This document shows positions 40,487 through 50,127 of a DNA stretch of 64,000 nt, piece after piece (position 1 is the stretch's first letter; each line of letters begins with the position of its first letter). The notes below the pieces were generated by a model. That model made no database searches. It had not been told where the DNA came from and worked only from the letters and a program-made list of their open reading frames with translations. Source of the stretch: Bacteroidales bacterium. GTDB lineage: Bacteria > Bacteroidota > Bacteroidia > Bacteroidales > UBA932. Location of the stretch: assembly GCA_029010575.1 (NCBI GenBank), contig JAQXKS010000020.1:1-64000 (forward strand), in the 5' to 3' direction. A program made the position numbers and the translations under genes.

Positions 40487-42286
40487 TTACTCTGATAGTT
40501 CTAGCCACATCATTTCATACTGATCTATCAGTTCTATTATCTCTCCGATTTTGCGTGAAGCATCCAAAAGTTCCTGATTACTGAGGGTCCCGCTTGAGAG
40601 ACTTTGCTCAATAGACTGTTTTTCGGCTTCTAACTTGGGAAGTTCAGCCTCTATCCTCTCAAGTTCCCTCTGTTGCTTCCAGGAGAGTTTTTTCTTTCCG
40701 TTGGCCGAAGAGGCGACATTCATCCTTGGCTTTCCTGATGCAGAGTTTTGGGTTTTGACTGCAGGCTTTGAAGTGCGAGTCCTATCGGAATCAGCACCCA
40801 GAGATTCTCGATAAGAAGAATAATTCCCCGGATAATCCTTTATTTTGCCCTCCCCGTTGAAGACAAAAAGATGATCGATAATCTTGTCCATAAAGAATCT
40901 GTCATGCGAGACAATGAGAAGATTACCGGAATAGCTCCTGAGGTACTCCTCAAGAACGTTTAAGGTAACAATGTCAAGGTCATTGGTCGGTTCATCAAGA
41001 ATCAGAAAATTGGGAGAGGAGACAAGAATCGAAAGGAGGTACAACCTTCTCTTTTCGCCACCGCTAAGTTTCTCTATCAAGGAGTTATGCATGGAAGGAG
41101 GGAAAAGAAAATAGTTAAGGAATGTCGAAGCGGATACACTCTTTCCGTCTCCCAGATGAATATGGTCGGCTATCTCCCTTATATATTCCAGCACAGTCTG
41201 ACCGCTTCTGAAACCGATACCACTTTGACGATAGTATCCGAAACAGACGGTGGTTCCAATATCTATTTGGCCTGAGGTAGGAGAGAGCGAACCGGTTATC
41301 AAATCGAGAAACGTACTCTTGCCCACACCATTAGGTCCTATTATACCTACTTTTTCCCCAGGTGTGAATTTATATGAAAAGTCATTCAGGGCGCAAAAGC
41401 CATCCTCACAGTAGCTCAGATGAGAGCAGTCCACCACCTTTTTCCCGAGCCTTTGCATTCCGGCCACAATCTTTACACTCTGCTCGACAATTGTCTGAGA
41501 TGCCCTCTCTTGAAGATGTTCAAAAGCCTCTACCCTGTAGCGAGCCTTGGTCCCTCTGGCACACGGAGTCCTTCTTATCCACTCAAGTTCTCCCCTGAGA
41601 AGATTCCTTGCCCTTTGGGTGGCAGAATTGAAATTATCGACCCTCTCATCCCTCTTTTCTAGAAAATAGGAGTAGTTCCCCTCATAACGAAAAACACTTT
41701 CCATATCCAGCTCGATTATTATATTGCATACACGATCCAGAAAATATCTGTCATGAGTAACCATCAAAAGCGTCGAACGGGATCTTTTCAGATACTCTTC
41801 AAGGAACTCTATGCTCTCTATGTCAAGATGGTTGGTAGGTTCGTCCATTACCAGGAAATCGGGATTGCTGACCAAAAGAGCAGCAATGGCAACACGCTTT
41901 TTCTCGCCACCGCTCAATGCAGAGATTTTCTTCTGAACATCGTTGAGTCTTAGCTTCGAAAGGATTTCCTTGATACGGAAATCCTCTACCTCAGCCTTTT
42001 TTGCCCCGATTGTTCTGGAGACAGCCTCGAATATCGTTTCTTCGGGATCGAACTCGCTCTCCTGATCCAGAAAGGCAACCGAGATATCCTTCATGAAACG
42101 GATCCGGCCCTCACCATCCGAACTCTCGCGACCTGCAATTATGCGCAGCATCGATGTCTTGCCAGCTCCGTTGGGTGCCACCAATGCAATCTTGTCACCC
42201 TCGTTTATGTTAAAGGATACGTTTTTGAATAACGTCCTCACACCGTAGGACTTGGATATATTTACAACTTCCAGAAAGCTTGCCAT
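40487..42286 (-). CDS. ABC-F family ATP-binding cassette protein (Uup-like)
   Basis: Two NBDs: 'GAGKTSMLRI'...'LSGGEKKRVAIA' and 'GVGKSTFLDLI'...'LSGGEKRRLYLL'; no TM; C-terminal coiled coil. Confidence 0.94.
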   Translation of the reverse strand: MASFLEVVNISKSYGVRTLFKNVSFNINEGDKIALVAPNGAGKTSMLRIIAGRESSDGEGRIRFMKDISVAFLDQESEFDPEETIFEAVSRTIGAKKAEVEDFRIKEILSKLRLNDVQKKISALSGGEKKRVAIAALLVSNPDFLVMDEPTNHLDIESIEFLEEYLKRSRSTLLMVTHDRYFLDRVCNIIIELDMESVFRYEGNYSYFLEKRDERVDNFNSATQRARNLLRGELEWIRRTPCARGTKARYRVEAFEHLQERASQTIVEQSVKIVAGMQRLGKKVVDCSHLSYCEDGFCALNDFSYKFTPGEKVGIIGPNGVGKSTFLDLITGSLSPTSGQIDIGTTVCFGYYRQSGIGFRSGQTVLEYIREIADHIHLGDGKSVSASTFLNYFLFPPSMHNSLIEKLSGGEKRRLYLLSILVSSPNFLILDEPTNDLDIVTLNVLEEYLRSYSGNLLIVSHDRFFMDKIIDHLFVFNGEGKIKDYPGNYSSYRESLGADSDRTRTSKPAVKTQNSASGKPRMNVASSANGKKKLSWKQQRELERIEAELPKLEAEKQSIEQSLSSGTLSNQELLDASRKIGEIIELIDQYEMMWLELSE

Positions 42287-42326
42287 ATATTTTTTAAAAT
42301 TTCAAGCAAATATAAAGGTTAAATGG

Positions 42327-42356
42327 TTGTAAATTAAAAAAATAGTGGTATATTTG
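42327..42356 (+). promoter_or_regulatory. Promoter of ribosomal protein operon
   Basis: TTG 42327-42329, N19, TATATTTG 42349-42356. Confidence 0.7.
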
Positions 42357-42421
42357 CAGCCCACTTAGAAGGTGGACTATATTTAAAGAATTAATTATCA
42401 ACATTTTAACAAATTAAACCA

Positions 42422-43045
42422 ATGCCTGGATTAATTGGAAAAAAAATCGGAATGACTTCCGTTTTCGATGCTGATGGAAAAAACATTCCATGCACCGTTA
42501 TTGAAGCTGGTCCGTGTGTTGTTACGCAGATTCGTACAGTAGAGAATGATGGTTATGCCGCTGTACAACTTGCCTATGACGAAATGAAAGAGAAACACAC
42601 CAGCAAGGCTCTCAAAGGCCACTTTGAAAAGGCAGGAACCACACCCAAACGCAAACTTGTAGAGTTCGCAAATGACTTCACCAATGAAGTGAAGCTGGGT
42701 GACACACTCACCGTAGCAGACGTATTCGGTTCTACCGAATGGATCGATGTAGTAGGTGTATCCAAGGGTAAAGGTTTCCAGGGTGTTGTAAAACGCCATG
42801 GCTTCCAGGGAGTAGGTGGCCAGACCCACGGTCAGCACAACAGACTCCGTCACCCCGGTTCACTCGGTGCATCTTCATGGCCTTCAAGAGTATTCAAAGG
42901 TATGAGAATGGCCGGACAGATGGGTAATGAACGAGTAAAGGTTCAGAACCTTAAGGTTATTAAAGTTATTCCTGAGAACAACTTGGTTCTCGTGAAGGGT
43001 TCTATCCCCGGAGCAAAAGGATCTTATGTAATTTTGGAGGACTAA
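42422..43045 (+). CDS. rplC: 50S ribosomal protein L3
   Basis: '[15 protein letters not shown]', '[17 protein letters not shown]'. Confidence 0.98.
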   Translation: MPGLIGKKIGMTSVFDADGKNIPCTVIEAGPCVVTQIRTVENDGYAAVQLAYDEMKEKHTSKALKGHFEKAGTTPKRKLVEFANDFTNEVKLGDTLTVADVFGSTEWIDVVGVSKGKGFQGVVKRHGFQGVGGQTHGQHNRLRHPGSLGASSWPSRVFKGMRMAGQMGNERVKVQNLKVIKVIPENNLVLVKGSIPGAKGSYVILED

Positions 43046-43049
43046 GAGT

Positions 43050-43676
43050 ATGGAATTATCAGTTTACAAAATTGACGGTACCGAATCAGGAAAGAAAGTA
43101 ACCCTTGATTCAGAAATCTTTGGCATTCAGCCTAACGACCACGCAATCTATTTGGATGTGAAACAGTACCTCGCTAACCAGCGTCAGGGAACACACAAAA
43201 CCAAAGAAAAATCTGAAGTTGCATACAGCACCAAAAAGATGGGACGCCAAAAAGGTGGTGGAGGAGCTCGTCACGGTAGTATCAAGTCTCCTACATACGT
43301 AGGTGGTGGTACAGTATTCGGACCCAAACCTCGCGACTACAGATTCAAGCTCAACAAAAAGCTCAAACAGTTGGCCCGTTACTCAGCTCTCTCATACAAA
43401 GCTCAGGAAAATGCCATCGTTATGGTTGAGCCTTTCTCAATGGAAGCGCCTAAGACCAAAGAATTCATTCAGATTCTCAACAATTTGAATGCAAACGGAA
43501 GACGTACACTGTTCGTACTTCCCCAAATCAGTGAAAATATTTACAAGTCATCACGCAACCTTGAAAATGTCAACGTCATCACTATCGATGAAATCAACAC
43601 TTATGAAATCATGAAGTCATATCAGTTGGTTCTCGTTGACGGAGTTCAGGATATCATCGCAGAAAGACGCAAATAA
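43050..43676 (+). CDS. rplD: 50S ribosomal protein L4
   Basis: '[18 protein letters not shown]', '[13 protein letters not shown]'. Confidence 0.98.
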   Translation: MELSVYKIDGTESGKKVTLDSEIFGIQPNDHAIYLDVKQYLANQRQGTHKTKEKSEVAYSTKKMGRQKGGGGARHGSIKSPTYVGGGTVFGPKPRDYRFKLNKKLKQLARYSALSYKAQENAIVMVEPFSMEAPKTKEFIQILNNLNANGRRTLFVLPQISENIYKSSRNLENVNVITIDEINTYEIMKSYQLVLVDGVQDIIAERRK

Positions 43677-43688
43677 CCGTAGGATAAA

Positions 43689-43979
43689 ATGGGAATTTTG
43701 ATTAAGCCTATAGTAACAGAAAAATTGACGATTCAGGGCGATAAATTGAATCGTTACGGTTTCATTGTTGACCGCAATGCCAATAAGATAGAGATCAAAA
43801 AAGCGGTCGAAGAACACTATGGAGTAACGGTAAAAGACGTAAATACCGTTAATTATCACGGAAAACGTAAAAGCCGCTACACCAAAGCGGGTTTATTGAC
43901 AGGACGTGCCAACCACTACAAGAAAGCGTACGTGACATTGGCAGGTGAAGATAAGATTGATTTCTACAGCAACATTTAA
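43689..43979 (+). CDS. rplW: 50S ribosomal protein L23
   Basis: '[10 protein letters not shown]', '[24 protein letters not shown]'. Confidence 0.97.
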   Translation: MGILIKPIVTEKLTIQGDKLNRYGFIVDRNANKIEIKKAVEEHYGVTVKDVNTVNYHGKRKSRYTKAGLLTGRANHYKKAYVTLAGEDKIDFYSNI

Positions 43980-43983
43980 TCCT

Positions 43984-44808
43984 ATGGCAGTACGTAAATT
44001 CAAACCGACAACACCCGGTACAAGAAATAAAATCATCAGCGCATTCAGCGAAATTACTTGCACAACCCCTGAAAAATCTCTTCTCGAACCCTTGAGAAAG
44101 ACAGGTGGTCGTAACAACACCGGTAAAATGACTATGCGCTACATCGGTGGCGGTCACAAGAGAATGTATCGTATCATCGACTTCCTTCGTGACAAAGACA
44201 ACTGTCCTGCTACCGTAAAGACTATTGAGTATGACCCTAACCGCAGTGCTCGCATTGCATTGGTTGTTTACGCTGACGGAGAAAAGAGATATATCATCGC
44301 TCCTCAGGGTATCCAGGTAGGCCAGACCATCATGTCAGGATCAGGAGTGGCTCCCGAAGTCGGAAACACTCTTCCCCTCTCTGAAATTCCCCTCGGAACA
44401 GACATCCACAATATCGAGCTTCGTCCCGGACAGGGTGCCGCAATGGCACGTTCAGCCGGAGCTTACGCACAGCTCACAGCACGTGAAGGCAAACACGCCA
44501 TTCTCCGCCTCCCTTCAGGTGAAACAAGAATGGTTCTCGTAACCTGCCGTGCAACCGTAGGTGTCGTTTCCAACTCTGACCACAACCTCGAATCTTCAGG
44601 TAAGGCAGGACGCAGCCGTTGGCTCGGACGCAGACCTCGAAACAGAGGTGTTGTGATGAACCCTGTAGATCACCCTATGGGTGGTGGTGAAGGACGTGCA
44701 TCAGGAGGACACCCTCGCTCACGCAAAGGTATTCCTGCTAAGGGCTACAAGACACGTAACCCTAAGGCTACTTCCAATAAGTTTATCATAGAAAGACGTA
44801 AAAAATAG
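43984..44808 (+). CDS. rplB: 50S ribosomal protein L2
   Basis: '[15 protein letters not shown]', '[25 protein letters not shown]'. Confidence 0.98.
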   Translation: MAVRKFKPTTPGTRNKIISAFSEITCTTPEKSLLEPLRKTGGRNNTGKMTMRYIGGGHKRMYRIIDFLRDKDNCPATVKTIEYDPNRSARIALVVYADGEKRYIIAPQGIQVGQTIMSGSGVAPEVGNTLPLSEIPLGTDIHNIELRPGQGAAMARSAGAYAQLTAREGKHAILRLPSGETRMVLVTCRATVGVVSNSDHNLESSGKAGRSRWLGRRPRNRGVVMNPVDHPMGGGEGRASGGHPRSRKGIPAKGYKTRNPKATSNKFIIERRKK

Positions 44809-44826
44809 GAATAAATTCAGAGAATT

Positions 44827-45093
44827 ATGAGTAGATCACTTAGAAAAGGTCCCTACATTCAGGCTGCACTCGAAAAGAGAGTTATTGCAATGAATGAAGG
44901 AACTATGAAAAAAGAAGTTATTAAAACTTGGTCTCGCGCCAGTTTGATCTCCCCTGACTTCGTAGGTCATACCATCGCGGTTCATAACGGAAATAAATTT
45001 ATTCCGGTTTATGTTACTGAAAATATGGTAGGTCACAAGCTTGGTGAATTTGCACCAACCCGTACCTTCAAAGGCCATTCGGGTAATCGTTAA
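44827..45093 (+). CDS. rpsS: 30S ribosomal protein S19
   Basis: '[19 protein letters not shown]', '[22 protein letters not shown]'. Confidence 0.98.
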   Translation: MSRSLRKGPYIQAALEKRVIAMNEGTMKKEVIKTWSRASLISPDFVGHTIAVHNGNKFIPVYVTENMVGHKLGEFAPTRTFKGHSGNR

Positions 45094-45118
45094 TCAATTA
45101 ATGTAAAGAGTTACAATA

Positions 45119-45547
45119 ATGGGATCTCGTAAAAAAGAAATGGCCGACAGGCTTAAAGAAATAAAGAAAGTCACAGCGATCGCGAAGCTCAATGACGTTC
45201 CCACATCCCCCCGCAAGATGCGTCTTGTTGCGGATATGATTAGAGGCGTTGAAGTAAACCGCGCATTGGACATACTCAAATATACCAAGAGAGAAGCTGC
45301 AGGACGTCTGGAAAAACTCCTCCGTTCAGCAATTGCAAACTGGGAAGCTAAGAACGAAGGCGACAAAGCTCTCGAAAACGGTGAAGTAATCGTAAAGAGC
45401 ATTATGGTAGGTCAGGGCAGCACCCTCAAACGTATCCGTACAGCTCCTCAGGGACGCGCGGCACGTATCCGCAAACGCTCTAACCACGTAACTATCATCG
45501 TGGGTGTAAAAGAAGTTAAAGAAACCGTAGCAAAACAGGAGGAATAA
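45119..45547 (+). CDS. rplV: 50S ribosomal protein L22
   Basis: '[20 protein letters not shown]', '[29 protein letters not shown]'. Confidence 0.97.
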   Translation: MGSRKKEMADRLKEIKKVTAIAKLNDVPTSPRKMRLVADMIRGVEVNRALDILKYTKREAAGRLEKLLRSAIANWEAKNEGDKALENGEVIVKSIMVGQGSTLKRIRTAPQGRAARIRKRSNHVTIIVGVKEVKETVAKQEE

Positions 45548-45550
45548 ACA

Positions 45551-46318
45551 ATGGGACAGAAGATTAATCCTATATCAAACAGAGTCGGTATAATCCGTGG
45601 TTGGGACTCCAATTGGTACGGCGGAAAAGATTATGCTGCAAAGATTCTCGAAGATTCAAAGATTCGTGAATATATCTACGCACGTATCACCAAAGCGAAC
45701 CTCTCAAAAATCGTTATAGAAAGGACCCTCAAACTCATTACTGTTACTATCCACACCTCAAAACCCGGTCTGATTATCGGTAAAGGTGGTCAGGAAGTAG
45801 ACAAACTTAAAGAAGAGTTGAAGAAAATTTCTAACAAAGAGGTTCAGATCAATATCTTCGAAGTAAAGAGACCTGATATTGACGCAAATATCGTTGCGAA
45901 CAACATCGCACGCCAGGTAGAGGGACGTGTGTCTTACCGTCGCGCAATCAAGATGGCTATCGCAGGTGCAATGCGTTCAGGTGCTGAAGGTATAAAGGTT
46001 CTCATCAGCGGCCGTTTGGGCGGTGCAGAAATGGCAAGAAGAGAACTCTACAAGGAAGGAAGAACTCCCCTCCATACCTTCCGTGCTGATATTGACTACG
46101 CATTGGCTGAGGCTCATACCAAGGTAGGTGTTCTCGGTATCAAAGTATGGATCTGCAACGGTGAAGTTTACGGAAAACGTGACCTCTCCCCCAATGCCGG
46201 TGTTGCAGCCAACGCAGCTCCCGCAAACAATAGTCGTCAGGAAGGCCGTCGTGGCCGTGGCGACAGACGTCGTGACAGACGCCCTCGCGGAAACCGTGAA
46301 AACAACAACGCACAGTAA
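45551..46318 (+). CDS. rpsC: 30S ribosomal protein S3 with Arg-rich C-terminal tail
   Basis: '[23 protein letters not shown]', KH region '[16 protein letters not shown]'. Confidence 0.98.
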   Translation: MGQKINPISNRVGIIRGWDSNWYGGKDYAAKILEDSKIREYIYARITKANLSKIVIERTLKLITVTIHTSKPGLIIGKGGQEVDKLKEELKKISNKEVQINIFEVKRPDIDANIVANNIARQVEGRVSYRRAIKMAIAGAMRSGAEGIKVLISGRLGGAEMARRELYKEGRTPLHTFRADIDYALAEAHTKVGVLGIKVWICNGEVYGKRDLSPNAGVAANAAPANNSRQEGRRGRGDRRRDRRPRGNRENNNAQ

Positions 46319-46351
46319 AATACAGCAGTATTTTATAATAATCAACTTGAG

Positions 46352-46387
46352 AAGACCGGTACTCTTACAAAGGGGGCCGGTCTTTTT
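46352..46387 (+). terminator. Rho-independent terminator after rpsC
   Basis: AAGACCGG / CCGGTCTT inverted repeat followed by TTT. Confidence 0.82.
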
Positions 46388-46408
46388 ACAAATACCAAAT
46401 AATAGGTA

Positions 46409-46439
46409 TTGCCCGCAAGGGCTAATGGAGTTATCTTTG
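46409..46439 (+). promoter_or_regulatory. Promoter of feoAB operon
   Basis: TTG 46409-46411, N20, TATCTTTG 46432-46439; ATG at 46445. Confidence 0.65.
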
Positions 46440-46444
46440 TAGAC

Positions 46445-48802
46445 ATGAAATTATCGGAACTTAAAACAAACGAACATGGCATCATTGTCAAGACCAATGG
46501 CCACGGATCATTCAGAAGAAGAATTGCCGAGATGGGATTCATTAAAGGGAATGATGTTCGTGTAGTTCTGAATGCTCCCTTGAAAGACCCCATTGAGTAT
46601 GAGGTCATCGGTTACAAGATCTCACTCAGGAGAGAAGAGGCTGAAAAAATAGAGGTTGTGAGCGAAAGTGAAGCAAAGGAGATTTTGGGGAACCGAAAGG
46701 AGAAGGAGGCACTCACCTTCACTACATATAATGAGGAATTTCATTCACGAATGAAGGAACTCGCAGAGGAGAGAAGACATACCATAAGAGTGGCATTGGT
46801 CGGCAATCCCAACTGCGGAAAAACTTCCCTTTTCAATATAGCATCAGGCAGTCACGAACATGTAGGGAACTATAGCGGAGTGACTGTAGACGCAAAGACA
46901 GGCAACTTCGTACACAATGGATACCGTTTTGAAATAACAGATCTTCCCGGTACATACTCACTTTCGGCATACAGTCCTGAAGAACTGTACGTGAGACGGC
47001 ATCTTTTCGAAAAGACACCGGACGTAATAGTAAACGTTCTGGACTCATCCAATCTTCAGAGAAATATGCTTCTTACCACACAGCTCATAGACATGGATAT
47101 GAGGGTGGTTATTGCACTGAACATGTACGATGAGCTCGAGGCCTCTGGTAATAAACTGGACATCACCACTTTTGGACACTTACTGGGTATTCCTGCAGTA
47201 CCTACAGTAAGCAAGAGTGGAAAGGGAATCAAGGAACTTTTCGATACTATTATAAAAGTTTATGAAACGAATGACCCTGCTACGGCAAGGCATATCCATA
47301 TCAATCATGGCAAAGAGATAGAATCCGCTATCGTCGCAATACAGAAACTCATCAAGCAAAACGAGTCCATAAAACGCAAATTCTCTACCAGATATCTTGC
47401 CATAAAATACCTCGAACACGACACACAAATCGAGAAGAACATAGAGTCACTCCCGAACAGAAACGACATCATAGCCCTTAGAGTGGAACTTGAGCACAGA
47501 ATGGAAAGACTCCTTGGGACTACGATAGAGTCCGCCATTATTGATGCAAAATATGGCTTCATCCAGGGAGCGCTGAAGGAGACATTTACACCCTCACAGA
47601 AGAGTAAACACACCTCCATCACCGACAAAATAGATGCTCTGGTTACTAACAAGTGGCTTGCGTTCCCCATTTTCATAATCGCACTCTTTATCACATTTGA
47701 GGCGACCTTTTCACTGGGAAATTACCCTATGGAATGGATTCAATGGCTGGTTGATTGCATCGCCGCATTTGTCTCCGAGAGGATGCAGGACGGATGGCTT
47801 AAAGACCTTATCACCGATGGTATAATAGGTGGAGTAGGCAGTGTACTGGTATTTTTGCCCAACATCATGATACTCTACTTATTCATCTCACTGATGGAAG
47901 ACTCCGGCTATATGGCTCGTACAGCTTTCATTATGGACAAGCTGATGCACAAGATGGGGCTCCACGGCAAGTCCTTCATTCCGATGATTATGGGATTCGG
48001 TTGCAATGTTCCTGCAATTACCGCAACCAGAACTATAGAGAACCCTAAAAGCAGGCTTCTTACTATACTGATACTGCCTTTAATCTCATGTTCGGGCCGT
48101 CTGCCAATCTATATAATGATGACAGGAGCCTTCTTCCCTGCAAACGGAGCATTGGTGATGATGGGTATTTACCTGCTGGGAATAACTCTTGCAATAATAG
48201 GAGCAAAGGTGATGTACAGATTTATTGACAGCCACGACCTGCCCTTTGTCATGGAGCTCCCCCCCTACAGAGTCCCGACTGCAAAATCGATATTCAGACA
48301 CACTTGGGAAAAAGGCAAACAATATCTGCAGAAGATGGGTGGAATCATACTTGTAGCATCGCTAATAATCTGGACATTAGGATATTTTCCAAGAAACAAT
48401 GGTGATATGACACCAGCCCAACAACATGAACAATCATACATAGGAAAAATAGGCAAAAGCATCGAGCCTATACTTGAACCAATAGGAATGAACTGGCAAT
48501 CAGGCGTTGCCATCCTTTCCGGAATTGCTGCGAAAGAGCTTATAGTAAGCACAATGGGCGTTCTATACAGTACTGATGAATCTGACTCACTGCAGAGCGC
48601 ACTTCAGTCCACCATCACCCCTGCAGGCGCTTTGTCATTCATGGTATTTGTTTTGCTATACTTCCCATGTATAGCAACATTTATTGCAATAAAACAGGAG
48701 AGCGGCAGATGGAAATGGGCGATACTAACAGCAATATACACACTGGTACTCGCTTGGATAACCTCCTTTGCGGTTTACCACCTGGCACTTTTATTATTAT
48801 GA
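46445..48802 (+). CDS. feoB: Ferrous iron transporter FeoAB fusion (FeoA domain + FeoB)
   Basis: N-terminal FeoA-like SH3 domain 'GHGSFRRRIAEMGFIKGNDVRVV'; FeoB G domain 'VGNPNCGKTSLFN', 'DLPGTYSL'; Gate motif 'GFGCNVPAI'. Confidence 0.96.
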   Translation: MKLSELKTNEHGIIVKTNGHGSFRRRIAEMGFIKGNDVRVVLNAPLKDPIEYEVIGYKISLRREEAEKIEVVSESEAKEILGNRKEKEALTFTTYNEEFHSRMKELAEERRHTIRVALVGNPNCGKTSLFNIASGSHEHVGNYSGVTVDAKTGNFVHNGYRFEITDLPGTYSLSAYSPEELYVRRHLFEKTPDVIVNVLDSSNLQRNMLLTTQLIDMDMRVVIALNMYDELEASGNKLDITTFGHLLGIPAVPTVSKSGKGIKELFDTIIKVYETNDPATARHIHINHGKEIESAIVAIQKLIKQNESIKRKFSTRYLAIKYLEHDTQIEKNIESLPNRNDIIALRVELEHRMERLLGTTIESAIIDAKYGFIQGALKETFTPSQKSKHTSITDKIDALVTNKWLAFPIFIIALFITFEATFSLGNYPMEWIQWLVDCIAAFVSERMQDGWLKDLITDGIIGGVGSVLVFLPNIMILYLFISLMEDSGYMARTAFIMDKLMHKMGLHGKSFIPMIMGFGCNVPAITATRTIENPKSRLLTILILPLISCSGRLPIYIMMTGAFFPANGALVMMGIYLLGITLAIIGAKVMYRFIDSHDLPFVMELPPYRVPTAKSIFRHTWEKGKQYLQKMGGIILVASLIIWTLGYFPRNNGDMTPAQQHEQSYIGKIGKSIEPILEPIGMNWQSGVAILSGIAAKELIVSTMGVLYSTDESDSLQSALQSTITPAGALSFMVFVLLYFPCIATFIAIKQESGRWKWAILTAIYTLVLAWITSFAVYHLALLLL

Positions 48803-49521
48803 ATATATACGAAATAGAACACAACAGGGAAATAGTATATCCTAACACCAGAATGGCTGATGTCATAGAGGCAGATTACAGGATACTTCCCCTCCTTTAT
48901 AGGATGGGAATTGAACTCGGATTTGCAGAGAAGAGCATAAGTGAGGTCTGCTGCCAGAGCGGTATCAACCCCAACTCATTTCTCCTGATATGCAACACGT
49001 ATCTCCTTACAAACTACTCTCCCTCGTCCGAACTCATCTGTAATGCAAATCCTACAGACCTGATAAAATACCTCTCATCATCACACTCATACTATCTTAA
49101 CGAATGTATCCGTGAATTGGAGAGACTTATTGACAAAGTGGCTTCAGACCTCCCGGGCAACCAGCGCGAGCTCATCACGACCTTCTACAAAGTCTATCGC
49201 AAAGAGCTCGAAAACCATTTCAGCTACGAAGAGGAAATAGTGTTCCCTTATATAAATAGGGTTATTAAGCACAAAGAAGAGAATGAAAAGTTCACAATCG
49301 GCACATTCAAAAATAACCATAGCAATGTAGATGAAAAGATTAACGACCTCAAAAGCATAGTGATGAAATACATCCACTCTACAGGCAACCGTTTCGAATC
49401 CATGCAGCTCCTTTCAACTCTCTACATTCTGGAGAGGGATCTTATGAAACATACATTCATAGAAGACCATATCCTAATACCAATGATAAATCTTCTGGAA
49501 CAGAGTCATGACAGCCAATAA
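48799..49521 (+). CDS. Hemerythrin-domain protein (RIC/ScdA-like)
   Basis: ATGA overlap with feoB; 'HFSYEEEIVFPYI', 'NNHSNVDEKI', 'HTFIEDHILIPMI' metal-ligand spacing. Confidence 0.82.
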   Translation: MNIYEIEHNREIVYPNTRMADVIEADYRILPLLYRMGIELGFAEKSISEVCCQSGINPNSFLLICNTYLLTNYSPSSELICNANPTDLIKYLSSSHSYYLNECIRELERLIDKVASDLPGNQRELITTFYKVYRKELENHFSYEEEIVFPYINRVIKHKEENEKFTIGTFKNNHSNVDEKINDLKSIVMKYIHSTGNRFESMQLLSTLYILERDLMKHTFIEDHILIPMINLLEQSHDSQ

Positions 49522-50125
49522 TAAGAGAGTACTCATAATCACACCTTCCAGAATAGTGGCGGAAGGTCTGATAACAATTCTCACCCAAGCAGGAGGTTTT
49601 ACCATAGAGAGAGTCATTGCCTCTATCTCACGGGAGAACGAGAACCTTCTGCATACCATCCCTGCAGACATAATCATAGTAGATCCCTCAATGTTCGGAT
49701 TCAATATCCTGCAAACCCTCAAAAACAGACTTTCAGAATTCACAACTGCCCCATTGGTATCATTATCCACCATGCCCATGAGCAGGACTATCGCTGCGAA
49801 TTTTGATGAACAAATCTCCATGTTCGACACTGCACCGGAAATAGTAAAGAAACTTCGAAATATCACAATTGTAGACACATCCAACAGCGAAGAATCACAG
49901 GATAATAACATCGGGGAACTCACATCAAGAGAGAAAGAGATCTTGGTAAAGGTAGCAAGCGGACATTCAAACAAACAGATAGCAGACCAGCTTAATCTGT
50001 CAGTGCACACCGTCATCACTCACCGCAAAAACATCACTCACAAGACAGGTATTAAAACAATAGCAGGGCTTACTGTGTACGCCCTGCTGAACAATTTGAT
50101 TACAACACCTAACGAAAATTTGTAA
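49508..50125 (+). CDS. LuxR/NarL-type response regulator-like transcription factor
   Basis: N-terminal receiver-like fold ('IIIVDPSMFG'); C-terminal HTH 'LTSREKEILVKVASGHSNKQIADQLNLSVHTVITHRKNI'. Confidence 0.87.
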   Translation: MTANNKRVLIITPSRIVAEGLITILTQAGGFTIERVIASISRENENLLHTIPADIIIVDPSMFGFNILQTLKNRLSEFTTAPLVSLSTMPMSRTIAANFDEQISMFDTAPEIVKKLRNITIVDTSNSEESQDNNIGELTSREKEILVKVASGHSNKQIADQLNLSVHTVITHRKNITHKTGIKTIAGLTVYALLNNLITTPNENL

Positions 50126-50127
50126 AA

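Noticed and set aside
42431-42853. 140-aa minus-strand ORF opposite rplC
   Set aside because: Shadow of a conserved ribosomal protein gene.
49474-50019. 181-aa minus-strand ORF opposite hemerythrin/LuxR genes
   Set aside because: Antisense to clear LuxR-type CDS; composition looks like shadow coding; no recognisable domain.
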